From assembly GCA_023634235.1 (NCBI GenBank), contig JAMKCF010000009.1, positions 1,736,001 through 1,800,000 on the forward strand: DNA of 64,000 nt. Reading direction: 5' to 3'. Every line of letters starts with the position of its first letter. The first letter of the stretch is position 1. The DNA is from Pisaster brevispinus (Eukaryota; Echinodermata; Asteroidea; Forcipulatida; Asteriidae). A program made the translations under genes and the position numbers. The notes under the pieces are model-generated. The model searched no databases. It was not told where the DNA came from and saw only the letters and a program-made list of their open reading frames with translations. Shown here in pieces: positions 12,801 to 25,600 of this stretch.

Positions 12801-14399
12801 TGTCATTATTAATTAAAACGAGAAACCCTGTACTTGAAACAAATATTTATGGTTAATTTACACACAGGTGTGACGTTATGTATGTACAGTTGTAGGTAAT
12901 TATATATGTATTTACATCTAAATCCCAGACTAGTTGGACTCTTTACCTGTCTGTCCTGCTGGAAATACAGTTTTTAATAAATGAAATAATCATTATGCTT
13001 ATTATTTACTTACTGTTTTATCTTTTTCAATTTGGCAAATGGCAAAAGTGTGTTTTCTTTCTCTTTTTTTGGCCCCCTGTCTGGCCTAGACTCCAGCCCA
13101 GATTTTGAAACTACTTTTCATTTTTTGGCAAAGTGGTCTGGGTGGGGTGTCTTTAACGGATCAATGGAGGGAGCAGTGCCCTATCTAGATGACATTCTAG
13201 CATGCGCATTTCACCCTGAGCTCGGGTACCTTAGTGGCAAATGGTGAACTTCCCCTGGACTATTTGGGAATATGGTGTGTCACCTAGACTCAACATGGGT
13301 CATAAAGGCTTTTTAACTGCACCATAAGAGGTGTTGTTCAGTTTATGCTAGCACCAGGTTATAATCTTTGGTATCTGAACAACAGCCCCCTAAAGAAAAT
13401 CTAGTCTTGCTCTAACAATGTAAACGTCAAATCAAACCAAGATTTCCATTACTCTGATCTCAGAGTGAAAATAGGCTTTCGAGTACTCTTTCATGATGAT
13501 TCCATATTTTTGTCAGCCATATTCTTATTGTGTACATTGTTAAAACCACTTCGATAAGCAGAATATATTTGTGTGCAATTTGAAACCAAAAAGAAAAAGA
13601 GAAAAAACCCTGACATAATCCTAAACATACTTAATATACATTAAATAAAATGTAATAAAACATCATACAATACCTTACAGCAAGACAATTGTACATTTGG
13701 AACCATTAAGTTCTTGATTCTTTCACTTGTCATCAGTCTTGCATTTAAGTTATACCCTAAGTATTAATAGCAGAAAATACATACTTTATAAAAAAAATAT
13801 TTAATATATTCTAGGCCTGGAATGTCTGTAAAATACATTAGACTCCTTATCCTTATAATAGTCAATTACTGTCATAGTTTTAATAACATACATTAAGCCT
13901 AATAGCAATGTCTTTCTTACTTATTCTTCTTAACACCAGTGACAAAAAAATTAATATAATCATCCATCCACAAAACAACTGAAAGCTCCTGGATTCAGTG
14001 TTCAATGTTTAAAATATTCTGATGAATTAAAGTATCTAATATTTTGGACAGTCATACAATAACGTAAATAGATTTCTATTTTCTACTGACAAAATAATGG
14101 AAACAAAGAAATAGTTCCAGACACACATTCCACTGGTGGCTTGGGATTTGGAAAACTGCAAATGGTGTACGACCAATATGAGCTACTGCCTATGAGATAT
14201 AATGTGCTAAGCAATATCCATTAAAGCACACACTTTCTCTGCTTAGCAAGTTTCAGTCCACAAAACATCTCTGTGCATTTAACCTGAGACATTCATTTAG
14301 TATGCAAGATGTGCCATCAATAAAGTAAATGCAAATGCAACTATTTTGTTTTCCTCTTCAAAACTGAACTGTTAAACTGTTTGAAATGCTTACTTGTTC
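9853..14399. other. AT-rich stretch with no feature seen
   Basis: About 4.5 kb of strongly AT-rich DNA with many stops in all frames. The only departure is 13030-13260, which is less AT-rich and carries a 71-codon open frame without recognisable features. The region could contain 3' UTR of the KASH gene if transcripts run past the first poly(A) signal. Confidence 0.4.
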
Positions 14400-16610
14400 T
14401 CTGTAATTGTTATCAAGGATATATGGGAAGAGGGTGAAGTTGAGATGACCTTCACAGATAGTTCTAACTTTGAGACAAGACTTTGGATGGTAAAGGCAAA
14501 TTGGATCAACCACAGAACAAAAATAGTTTGGTGTGAAAGGGGGAGGGGGCTCAGAAGGGGGCAAAAGGGAAAGGGTGATAAACACTAAGGGGGGGGGGGG
14601 GAGGGACACGAAGGAGGCATGTTGGGCAACTTACTAGAAATAGGATGAAGGTGAACAGGGGAATTAGAATAAAACATAGTTATTGGACAATAAAGGTGGA
14701 ATGAAGGGAATACAGACATTGGGCAAAATGCAACTATTTGTGGGGTTTGGAACTATCAAGGAATGATGTGTAATAAGGAATGACGTGGAGAGGGAATAAC
14801 ATTAAAAAATGATTTAATGATGGAGAGTGGGAGGGGGAGGTTACATGGAAACAGATGATGAGGGAAACTGAAAGAATTTAACAGGAAAATTAATGAGATG
14901 TGACCATGGGGGAGATTGGCATAGTAATGAAGTTCATAGAGCAGAAATGAGGTCAGGAATAGCAGAGGTATAGGGTTATGATAGAAGAAGATAATTATCC
15001 TTGAAATTGGGATAGAGGAAAGAGAGGTGGAAGATATCGGATAGCAATTAAGTTGGTTATTCAGGCAATGTGGGTAGGGGAAATGATGGAGGAGGGGGGT
15101 AGGACAGAGAATATATAGTTATAGTTGGAATAAGGATGGAAGAAAATGAAGGGAAGTCAAGGAGGGAGGGGTCAGGAATATGGCAAATAGAGGGGGGAAA
15201 TACGGGGCAATGATGAAGTTGCATAAAATGGGGGCGGGGGAGGATTAAAACATGAATAAGAATAGTGGGAGTAGGGGTGGAGGTAAAAGGGGTGGGGAAT
15301 AAGTGGCAGTGATAAATTGGGGTGGGGAAATCGGGGAGTGAATGGTTTAGTTTAGAAACATGGATAAGAATAGTAGGAATAGGGATTGAGAAAAGAAAGG
15401 TGGGATAATGGAACAGTCATGAAGTTGGTTAATCAGAAAATGAGGGTAGGTGAATGCGGGAGGGAGGGGGTAGGATAGAGAATTGATTATTTTAGTTAAA
15501 ATAAGAATGAAGGAAAGCAAGTGAAAACATTCACAGTGAAAAAGTTGGTGTTGCAGAAAAATGGGGGGGGGGGAAGCAGGGGGTTGGTGTGGAGAGCTAA
15601 CTTAACTATTTGGAATAGGGATGGATGGAATTGAGTCCAGGAATATGGTGCAGAGTTAATTAAGTTAGTAATGCTGAAAATGATCGTGAGTGAATGGGGA
15701 GGAGTTAGAACAGAGAAGTGGATAATTGATAAAGAACAGAGGAAAGAAAGGTAGAGAGTTGTAGGCCAGTTTTGAAATTGGTAATGGGATGGATTAACGG
15801 GCTAAGACGGGGCACCAAGTACACCCAGAGTGCTTGAGGTTAGTAGTAAAATCATTTAGTTAGTGATGCAGAAATTAAGGAGGGAAACTACAGGGTGGGG
15901 TTGGGGATGAGAGGAGAGATGAGAAGTGGTTAGTTATGGAGGGAGATGGATAACTGTAGAGATGCAAGTGAATGGTTTAGTTGGGGGCAAAGAGGGAGAA
16001 TGGGATGGGTGGGAATGGGTAAATAATGGGTAAGGTAAGAGAAATCAAAGTGATTGGGAATGGGTTAGTAATGGGTAAGGTAAGAGAAATCAAAGTGATT
16101 GGGAATGGGTTAATAATGGGTAAGGTAAGAGAAATCAAAGTGATTGGGAATGGGTTAGTAATGGGTAAGGTAAGAGAAATCAAAGTGATTGGGAATGGGT
16201 TAGTAATGGGTAAGGTAAGAGAAATCAAAGTGATTGGGAATGGGTTAGTAATGGGTAAGGTAAGAGAAATCAAAGTGATTGGGAATGACACGTGTTAGGA
16301 CTAAGATGCACTAGTAAGGTCCATAACAGATATGAGACTGATGGATGAAGTACGCTGCAAAGTATGAAGATGAGATGAATGAAATAAAAGGAAAAGGGAT
16401 GGGTGAAGGAAAATGAAAAAGGGGGAAAGAGGGGCAGAGAATCACCTTTAGAGGAACGGTACACAAGAGGATAGGGAGGGAGAGGAGGTAGGGTAGAGCA
16501 TGGGATACAACAAGAACTAGGGACAAAACAAATAATGACATACAGACAAAAAAGACGCAAACGAAGAAAAAGTAAAACAAAGAATAAATCAACAGTAATA
16601 AAGATTGAGA
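14400..16610. repeat. purine-rich degenerate tandem array
   Basis: About 2.2 kb in which the plus strand is strongly purine (A/G) biased with repeated G runs. Degenerate units recur with motifs like AAGTTGGTTAATCAGAAAATG, then G-rich blocks, then GGTAGGACAGAGAA and GGAATAAGGATGG, seen near 14920, 15045, 15206, 15412 and 15655. Unit lengths appear to vary between roughly 100 and 250 bp. It lies just beyond the 3' end of the KASH gene. Confidence 0.7.
16026..16287. repeat. 45-bp minisatellite, about 5.8 nearly identical copies
   Basis: The unit begins ATGGGTAAGGTAAGAGAAAT and ends GGGAATGGGTTAGTA. Copies start at 16026, 16071, 16116, 16161, 16206 and 16251 and differ only at one or two bases. 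Because 45 is a multiple of three, both strands carry stop-free periodic ORFs, which are not genes. Confidence 0.95.
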
Positions 16611-17186
16611 AAGTTCTATTTTAAATAATATTTTTGGTACCTATGAAAGTTTTACGGTCTGACTGATCAGAGAAACATGTAACCTTGCTACAACCTTTTT
16701 TCTTTGCATTTGCACAAATTTAACATAAAAGCAGACATGGTGGGTTGGACTCCGATCCAAACCAGTGAGAAATGAGTCTGGAACAAATTTTTAACAATAT
16801 TTTTACAGTACATTACGTGCTTTTATATTAAAATTTATGATTATATTAGGAGTGAATTCAAAAAAATTATTTGAAATGTGAATAGATTACAATTTAAATT
16901 ATATGAAGGGTGTGTTATTTTGTGTAAACAAGAAATACTGGTACATGCTTAACCAGAAGATTTTTTCCAAACTACTGAATTCAAAACGCAATGGAGAACT
17001 AAAACCACTGTGAAAATGTTTATAACTTACCGAAGTCTGAACTACAAGGTCATGAATTTATAATGAGTATAATTTTCAAAGTGGACCACATATACAAAAT
17101 AATCACTAACATATACAGATGAACTCCAAACAGGGAGTTCTCGATTACAACCTATACGGGTAGAAACCACTACCAATGAATACAAG

Positions 17187-17192
17187 TTTATT
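17187..17192 (-). terminator. candidate polyadenylation signal of the KASH gene
   Basis: AATAAA on the minus strand about 200 bases beyond the KASH stop codon. It is the first canonical hexamer I see downstream. The region is AT-rich, so chance occurrence is likely and transcripts may extend further. Confidence 0.4.
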
Positions 17193-17388
17193 ATTTGACA
17201 ATAAACCTTTAAAGGAAAGTTTATTCCTCGAAAGCCACAACCTTGTCTTCGGCCTTGGCCTCCACTCTATCAAACACAGTATGCTTTTAGTACAGAGCTT
17301 CAAACCTGGAGCCAAGCCTGAGCCAAGCCTGAGCTGGGGCTTCTCAACTCCCTTGAAGTACTGTATTTTGAAACAATTTTTTCACCAC

Positions 17389-17769
17389 TTACTGAGGAGG
17401 AGGCCCTCTGACGTAATTTAAAATCGGCTCCCAGCTGGGGCTGTTCAACAAGATGTTGTCTACCAGGGAGAGGGAGCAGTCTCCGGTTGCTGAGACAACA
17501 ACAGCCGGGAGCAGGATGACAAAGAGTACGCAGAGGAAGAGAAAGATGCAGATGGGAATGCCGATGCAGAGGACACGAGACCAGGTGGTGGCAGAAGTGG
17601 GATGCTGTCCTGTTGCAACATCCATGGTGTCTTTAGGAAGGATGGGAGACGTCAGGGTCATGATGTGTTTGCTCAGATTCTTATGAGAGTTGGTAGCTGA
17701 GATGACCTTTGGGGTAGAGGTTAAAGGAATCAGGGTTGTGTCGTGTGCCTCCTGCGCCAAGCTGTCTTC
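17389..17769 (-). CDS. KASH gene exon 9 (transmembrane KASH domain, C-terminus)
   Basis: 126 codons and stop; acceptor TTCCATATTAG|GAA, phase 0. A Ser/Thr-rich linker is followed by a strong transmembrane helix (about residues 1475-1501, VLCIGIPICIFLFLC onward) and a 34-residue luminal tail. The tail has a Cys at 1507 and ends SWEPILNYVRGPPPQ. The order Cys, aromatic-x-P-x-L-x-Y, G-P-P-P at the extreme C-terminus is the KASH signature; vertebrate nesprins end in YTNGPPPT or similar. The PPP plus free carboxylate inserts in the SUN-domain trimer, and the upstream Cys can form a disulfide with SUN. Odd features are the terminal Gln and a Cys-to-end distance about five residues longer than nesprin-1/2. 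Confidence 0.93.
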   Translation of the reverse strand, partial: EDSLAQEAHDTTLIPLTSTPKVISATNSHKNLSKHIMTLTSPILPKDTMDVATGQHPTSATTWSRVLCIGIPICIFLFLCVLFVILLPAVVVSATGDCSLSLVDNILLNSPSWEPILNYVRGPPPQ

Positions 17770-20700
17770 CTAATATGGAAAAGGAGCGTAAACATTTTAA
17801 GTGTTTAGACAAACTTAAAAGAAACTTTATCATTCTACTTCACCCTTCCCCTTTTTCATGTTCCCTTTATGCATTAGTATTAATGAATGCCCTAAGTTTA
17901 TTTTACAAAAAAGGGCCCCGACTATTTTTTCTTCCAGCCTCAATTTGGTAATAACTAATTTGAATGAGAAAAAACAATGGAGTTGCACCATGATAAAAAG
18001 GTCTATGCACTTCATTTCCTATCTTAAGCCTACACATTTTGTTTACTTAATGATTACTTTCTTATAAATGCAGCATGTGTAGATGTCATCGAGTCAAAAT
18101 GCTTCACAATTTTACTATAACTGATAACCAGGCACTGTGAAGGTTTCTTTTTGTTTCATTTTGAAGTTTGCAACTTGCCAAAAAAATATTCACCAAACTG
18201 ATAAACTGAAGCAAAGACATGCCATCTGGCAATCCATTCAGATTATATATATATTACACGTTTCCTTGAAATAAAAACACAAACAGGAAGTGTAGCCTAC
18301 TGTACATGCACTCTAACAATGCTCAAAGTCAATGATCATTGCTAACAAGGATTGATGCCCAACTACAACAGTGTTTGTTAAGTGGATGCGATTATGGAAG
18401 GGGGTCCTTTGAACTTGTTTTTGGAACTATTTTCTGAGGTTTCTTACAGGATGCTTAATTATTACCTTTGCAATATTTAATAGCAGAATAAATTAGCATT
18501 TCCTATGCATAACTTTCACATTTAAGTACGTACATGTACCATGTAGTTAAAACTATCAAAAGGATATTTCTTGTCAAAACCAGTGTGGGTACATGTAGTA
18601 TGAACACAGAGAAAGGACCACTTTCTCTATGGTATGAAGAACATAAATTGTTTTGTGTCTGTCTTGGAATATTTCGGGAGGAACATGTCTTTCAGGAGTG
18701 ATTTGATTCCAACTCTTGTGTTGACCTTAGCTTTAGTTTCACTTCCTGGTGTACTGCAAACATAACAAGGAAACTGAGTACAGTGTACACACACTAAACA
18801 TATGGCTCTATATTACCATAGATTGCTATACACTGATGTTGATAACATTTCCATATGTACATGTGGTAAATGATTGTAACTAAATTACTAAAGCCACCAA
18901 TTTTAATTAGTTGAACAGGTACACCTTCAACAAAATAATCTCATCTGTAAGAAGCAGTACCTCTTCTGATACCTATTAGGAAAATTCTCATTAACTGTTT
19001 TCAACATAAGTGGTAAATGTAGTAGTAAAAAATAGTCAGAATAAAGAGCTGTCAGTTTTTCTCAGAAAGATCAATACTGCACTTTACATATTTACTAGAT
19101 ATCCTTCTGCATCATGCAAAGTCTCAAATCCTTCATTAAACATGTCGTGTAATACTGTTATGTTGATTTTTGGATGTACTGTACCTACAGACCCATGCAC
19201 AGACACTTGTAAAGAATCATATACATGGAATATTATTTGATAAAAGGAATGCACAGTATGAATAATTAAATTTGAATTTCCTTCATTAAAGTTTGGTTCA
19301 TGTATGGTGCATGGAGGATTGTTGTCTGAATAATATAAATTTAATTGAAATGCATGGTTTGAACCCCCCCCCCAAAAAAAAAAAAAACCCACATGCTGTT
19401 TTTAATGATGCAAATTTTTTAGACTTTATTCATTCAATTTTTAGACTTTATTCACTCACATGTTGTAAAGTTACTTACTTATTAGAGGTAACAGAAGAAT
19501 TTTGCTTCATTTAATGTAACCTCTGAACTTTGACATTGCCTGAAAGGGGGTGCAATGCATTAAATAATCAGAGAATTATCAAAGGCAAATCTGTAAGGAA
19601 TGTTTTAGAAAAAGAAATAATTCCACATGTTACTTACATCCAAAATTCCATCGGCAGAGAAGTTTCCACTGTCAACCATATCGGAGGATGGTGACCAAGG
19701 TGATGAGATCGCAATAGCCTCATTTCCATCAACCAGGTCTCCATTTGTCATACTTCGAAGACTGCAGTCAAGAACAACGCCATCGTCTGTGACATTCTCT
19801 AAGCCTGACGATGCTAGATTTTTCTCCAAATCCAAATTGCTGCCAAGTTCTCCCTCTACCGGGGTGACCTTTTCCATCCTTGAATCACAATCGATCACAC
19901 CATCAGTTGTGACATCAGCATCAGTGTGAGCTGTGACACGGCTTGGTGCCACACCATCAGTCACTGAGGCGTCACCTTGTTCGTTCAGCCACAATATAAT
20001 GACATCACGCCAGCTTCCTATCTCATCCTCTGGCAAGGGTTTCGCCTGCATATGGGCGCTCCTTTCCAGTTCCTCAATCAGAGAACTTGAGGCTTCAAGA
20101 AGTTTGTCTGTATCGTCGCTACACTGGGAAATCAGATCCATCCAGCTATCATCCACTGTGTGCAGGTTATCTTGAGTATCATCTATTGGCTGTTTTGGTT
20201 GCTCAAGCGAACCCCCGATAGACCACAAGTAACACTTTTGACGATTGAACTCCCCAAGGATCTGACCCAGCTCTGCGTCATCAACACAAGCCTCTGCAAG
20301 CTGAGAGACGTATGTGAAGTACGCCTGCTTCTTGTTTGACTGCTCCATGATCTCTTTCCTTAATCGTTCCTTGATTGTGTTCAAGTCACGAGAATTCTTT
20401 ACTCTAAGTTTATGGCTGTTGAAACCACCATTACTGACGCTATCATCAGACAATTGTGATACACTACAGCATTCATGTACTGCAGTATGTTGGTTAGTCA
20501 CCGCTTCCTGTTGGACTGGCTCCGAGGTCACTTCCTCATCAGCTATTTCCACCTGAGCCGAGTCTGCGCACAGACCCAGATTGACTTCCCTCGCTGTAGT
20601 GACCAACTCCAGGAAACCACCCATTTCCTGTGCCTGGAATATTCCCAGCTCAGGGGCACAAGCCGGGGTGAAGAGCGTGTCTGAAACTTCCTGCTGGAGA

Positions 20701-22612
20701 TGCACTTCAGTGTGATTACAGACTGGCAAGCTAGGGAGGTCATGGGTGGGTATTTCTTGAATGCTAGCATCCAGGTTGTAGGCAGGGGTGAAGGTTAACT
20801 CGTGTGGCATTTCTAGGGGATTGACTTGGGGAGGGGTTGGCATGTTGTTGTTAATCCAAGTCTGGACAGGGTCTTCCCTTTCACTACCCTCATCTTCACT
20901 TTCGCTGAAAGACTCACAGTCGGAGTCATCCATTCTGTCTAGGAGGGGGAACTCAAGCGGACTGTCTACGTCGTCTCTTGAGTGATGGGCCCCCGGCATG
21001 AGGGAATTTGTTAGCTCTGTTGCAAAGTCTAGAGACTCGTACATGTGCGACAGGCTCAGGTCTGTGATATTCAGTAAGTTGTCTTGGGGTAGTTGGGAAC
21101 ATGGCTCACTCCGCTTAGTTGTTTCCTCTTCTATCGGTGTGTTCGATACCTGACTGAGACGGCGACGAAGCTTGTGAAATTCAGAGGACGGGTTTGACTT
21201 CACTGGTCTGTCCTTCTTCAATGGACTGCTGGTGTGGACATCCTCAAACGCATTGGGCAAGAAACAATTGGCATGGGAGGGAAAGAAACCTTTTTTCTGA
21301 TGGGGTGACTTTGCGATGGTTACACTTGGATGAGACCATGTATTGGAAACAGGTTGGCTGGGAAAGGATGCTGGGTAATCATGAGTTGGAACATCACTGA
21401 ATACCATCGAGCGGTAGGTTACAGGAAGGGATCGGCTTAGAGGTTTAGCTGGCTTCAGGTCTTGGGAGGGGTCAACCGTGGATTCATCTAGGTCTTCCAT
21501 AGCAAAAAGAAGATTACCACAGGCTTCAACATCATCTTCTACTTCTTCATCTGGCATTATTTTACTCTGACACCTTTCCTCTGTGAGAGTTACATCTACA
21601 TCTTCATCTTCATCATCTCCATCAAACTCATCATCATAATCTTCTTCAAATTCATCATCTTCAGAACAGAGACTTTCTAGGGCATCTTCAACAACAGAGG
21701 ACATATGATCCACCATTCCAGTGCTGTACTTCCCGAGAGTAATGGGACGGTAGTTTGTGGGAGAATGCAGGGGCTCCTCAAGAGTAAAACTTGGAGATGG
21801 CTTGGAGATGCTGCTTTGTGCTTGAAGGAGCACCGGAACACGATCCAGATCCTCCAGTGACGGCATGGCATGAGGCAACTCCACTGAAGTTGTCATCACA
21901 TTATCATCCCGGAGGGACATGGACCAGAACTCCAGTTCAGAGTTGCTCCGCCCTCGGATCTCGGCAACCTCTGGGAGGATGTCACAGTCAATCTCATCCT
22001 CCTGCCTCAGCTGGTCTTCTTCCATTCTCAGGTAGGCATCAATCATCTCATCACTCAGCTCCATTATGTCTGGGGTTTGGGTCGGCACCGATGGCACAAC
22101 CTCTTCTTCCTTCATCAACAACACATCATCAAAAGCAAAATCTCCAAGAGACACCTCAGAGGCATCACTAATACTGTAGGCATCATTCTCCGAGAAAGCC
22201 TCACGGACCAAGAGGATATCATCGTAATTGATACTCTGACCGAGGCCAAATATGTCAGAATCATCTTTAGCTCCAGAGGGTTGGTATGAGCGAAGATTGC
22301 TTTTCAAACTTGTCGGTAGAATACTTTCATCATCTGCGACTGCCTCTTCACAAGAGGAAGTTTCCTGAGTGTCCTTAGTAGCAGCAATTGTACTGTAATC
22401 CTGTAAAAGAAGTACAAGAAACAACAAATTATTAGTGAACTAAAAATATTTGAAAATAAGATGAATTTGAGTTAAACTTAACAACGATTTGTTCTAAGTC
22501 ATCATACAAACAGAACTTTAAAAAAAAAAAAATTTCAGGAGAAAATAAATCACCACCCTACCATATTTTCACAAAATATTATTATATAAATATTTTATTT
22601 ATTTGTTTATTT

Positions 22613-22652
<40 letters not shown>

Positions 22653-25600
22653 GGGGGGGGGGTTAACAACGATCAAATGCACAAGAATATTTATAAGAGA
22701 AAACAATTAGTTTTAGAAATCACACCTTGAATGTTCTAACTTTTTCCTCCAGATTGCACTGCAGTGCCATGGCCTGAGCTTGGATGGCTTGGCAGCGTCG
22801 CTCCAAGTTAAAAGCAGCCAGCTGCAGAGAATCCCTCTCCTTCTCACTAGCACAGGCATGCTTATCTCTCTGCAGGAGGTCACACAGGTTCAACACCACC
22901 CGAATCCCCTCAGAGTTCTTGGCGATGTCTGCTTGAATTTCCTTTAAAAAAGTAAAAAAGGGGCAGGGGTATAAATAAGGAAATTTTGCAGGCTTTCATT
23001 TCACTGCTTTCAAAATAATAATACAGGTACTTAATTGCTTTTACACAAAACTTTCTTTCCATGACATAGTGCTACAGTTTTGACCTATTATGGTCTCACA
23101 TTTTATGCAAACAATAATCGTTATGATATCACAAACGAATTGTTTAACTTTCTCCAACAGTATCACTGAGGAACTACAGAATATCCTTAGTACTTTGATA
23201 CACAGGCATGCAACTGCCCGATGAAAAAAAAAGAGGAAATTTTCAAAGGCACAACGTAAGCGCGGAGCGAGGCAGCCAAAACGCCAAGGGACATGAGATC
23301 CACAATGGTACCCTAGAAAATTTTGAGGTTTATTATGCTCTTAGGTGCATTCTTAGCATGTACTAGGCTTATTTCACATTATTGTGGTTGTACATTGTTG
23401 TTGCCAAGCATATATAAGGCTTTTTAAAAAAAATCGCCAAAAAAAAATTTTTTTTTTTTTTTTTTTTTTTTCGATTTTTTTTTTTTTTTAGCGCTGATCA
23501 TTTTAAAAAAACGCGGAAATCCGCGGAAACGCGGAAGAGTTGCATGCCTGGATACAACACTTTCTGTTAGTTGGAGTCATACATCATTGTTTCTTTACAT
23601 TATATGGCTAAAAGCTCAAATATTTATTAGGCTGTAAGTCAAAATCACTTGACTGGCCACATATTTGATTTCCGGATCCAAAGAGTTTTGAAAAAGTTGT
23701 TTATATTTTTTACCAACCTCATGAGCTGCAAGTCTTTTTTCAATTTGTTGAATGCTTCCTGGACATTTGATGCTCTCAGTAGCAAACAACTTTCTCTCCA
23801 TCTCGGTCAGCCATCCCTTCAGCTGAACTATGACCTCCTCCACCTCCAAGGTTACCGTCATGGCCTCTTCAGAGCTTGTGAATGCCACAGTGCCCGGAGA
23901 GCAGGCCTCGGAACTGGGTGTGAGGCGTGCCTGCAGGTTGGTCCACTGCTGGTTGATCGACTGCAACTTGGCAGTGACTTCTGAGCATGTGGATGGACGT
24001 CGAGTTAGGAGGTGGTTGGCTTTCTTGTTCAGCTTGGAGCGGGTGACCTCTCGCATTTGGAGTTCTTGCGTATATCCCTAAAATTAAAAATTAAAAATAG
24101 TTTTCTTCAACTCTTTTAAATAACAAGAAAAGTCGTGTTTGTTAAACACAAATGCCCCGCAAGCCAGTTCGTTTCACAACATTTGACCTATGTGGTCTAA
24201 AAATAGGAGGTGTCTGTATCTCGAGACCAAGCCACACACCAGTTCATATGCCAAGTCCTTTTAAAATTATCACTGGACCACATTTTTTTTGTAGGCATAA
24301 AATAATTTAATTTTTGCCATAATACATTGAACATACAATTGACCTTGGGAGGCGGAGGCGGAGGCAGGGGGGGGGGAACAATATACTTCTAAGGGATTTG
24401 AAACAATTTACATGTGAAATGGAACATAGAAAAGAATGCAATGCTGTAGTAAGTTGCACAAGAATAGTTGCATGTTAGATTGTTACTGGTTTGGATGAAC
24501 TAGTGGTGCAGATGGAACATTTAAATTTAAACCTGCCAGAAAAGAAAACCATGAAAGAAAGTTGCAATTAGGGGAAGGGGTGGGGAGGGTTGGGTTGGGT
24601 TGGAACAGGAGGAGAAGATGCTGGGTGGGGAGGAGGGGTGGGGACGGCAGGGGTCCCCATACATGAAAGTGGCAACACACTAAGTTTGGAGATAATATGC
24701 CACGTCCTTCAAACAAAGTTTGGAGTTGATATGACAAGTCCTAGTCGAGGTATTGCTCAGACAGCATTTCTTTTGTTTTAGCCATAATGACCTTGACATT
24801 TGACTGGGGGGGGGGGTCCACAAACAATAGACTTTTGAGGGACCCAAAGACCAATCCACAAACCAAGTTTGCAGTTAATATGCAAAGTTCATCTCAAGTT
24901 ATCAAGTGTTTTAGCCATAATGACCCCGACATTTGACCTAAGGGGTATCAATAACAACAGGCTTCTGGGGGGAATCCCATGACCAATCCAAACACCAAGT
25001 TTTGAGTTGACATTTGAGTCCTCCTTGAGTTACAATTTGCATGCAAGCACACACACACACAAGTGTGTAAACACCTCCAATCGGGGACCTCCTATTGTCC
25101 CTCTTTTGTTTGGACTTTAACTTTTTGGCAACAGCTCCCATTGGTTTTGTACACAATTTCCAACTGGGGACCTTTACCCAACCGGGGACCCTATTGTCCT
25201 CTTTTGTTATAGGTCCCCGGTTTGAATGTGAAAACAAACTCACACACACACGCAAGTGTGTAAACACCTCCAATCGGGGACCTCCTATTGTCCCTCTTTT
25301 GTTTGGACTCTAACTTTTTGGCAACAGCTCCCATTGGTTTTGTACACAATTTCTAACTGGGGACCTTTACCCAACCGGGGACCCTATTGTCCTCTTTTGT
25401 TATAGGTCCCCGGTTTGAATGTGAAAACAAACTCACACACACAAACACACACACACAGCCATACAACACCATAACACATATTCACGCATACACGAACACG
25501 CACACACGCACCCAAACACACACCCACACACACACACACACTCGGAAGGACATGTCGGAAACAGTATGCCCCTTCGGTGGCTTCGCCAACCGCGGGGCAT

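Noticed and set aside
13032..13247. 71-codon ORF in a less AT-rich patch
   Set aside because: No domain, no splice signals and no poly(A) signal nearby; kept only as a note in the AT-rich region.
16026..16298. Stop-free ORFs on both strands encoding perfect 15-residue peptide repeats
   Set aside because: They are a by-product of a 45-bp tandem repeat whose length is a multiple of three; the surroundings are non-coding.
17453..17686. Plus-strand ORF over the KASH exon
   Set aside because: Antisense shadow of exon 9, which has clear homology and splice sites.
21791..22171. 126-codon plus-strand ORF and several others at 19627-22289
   Set aside because: They are antisense shadows of the giant KASH-gene exon and have no composition of their own.
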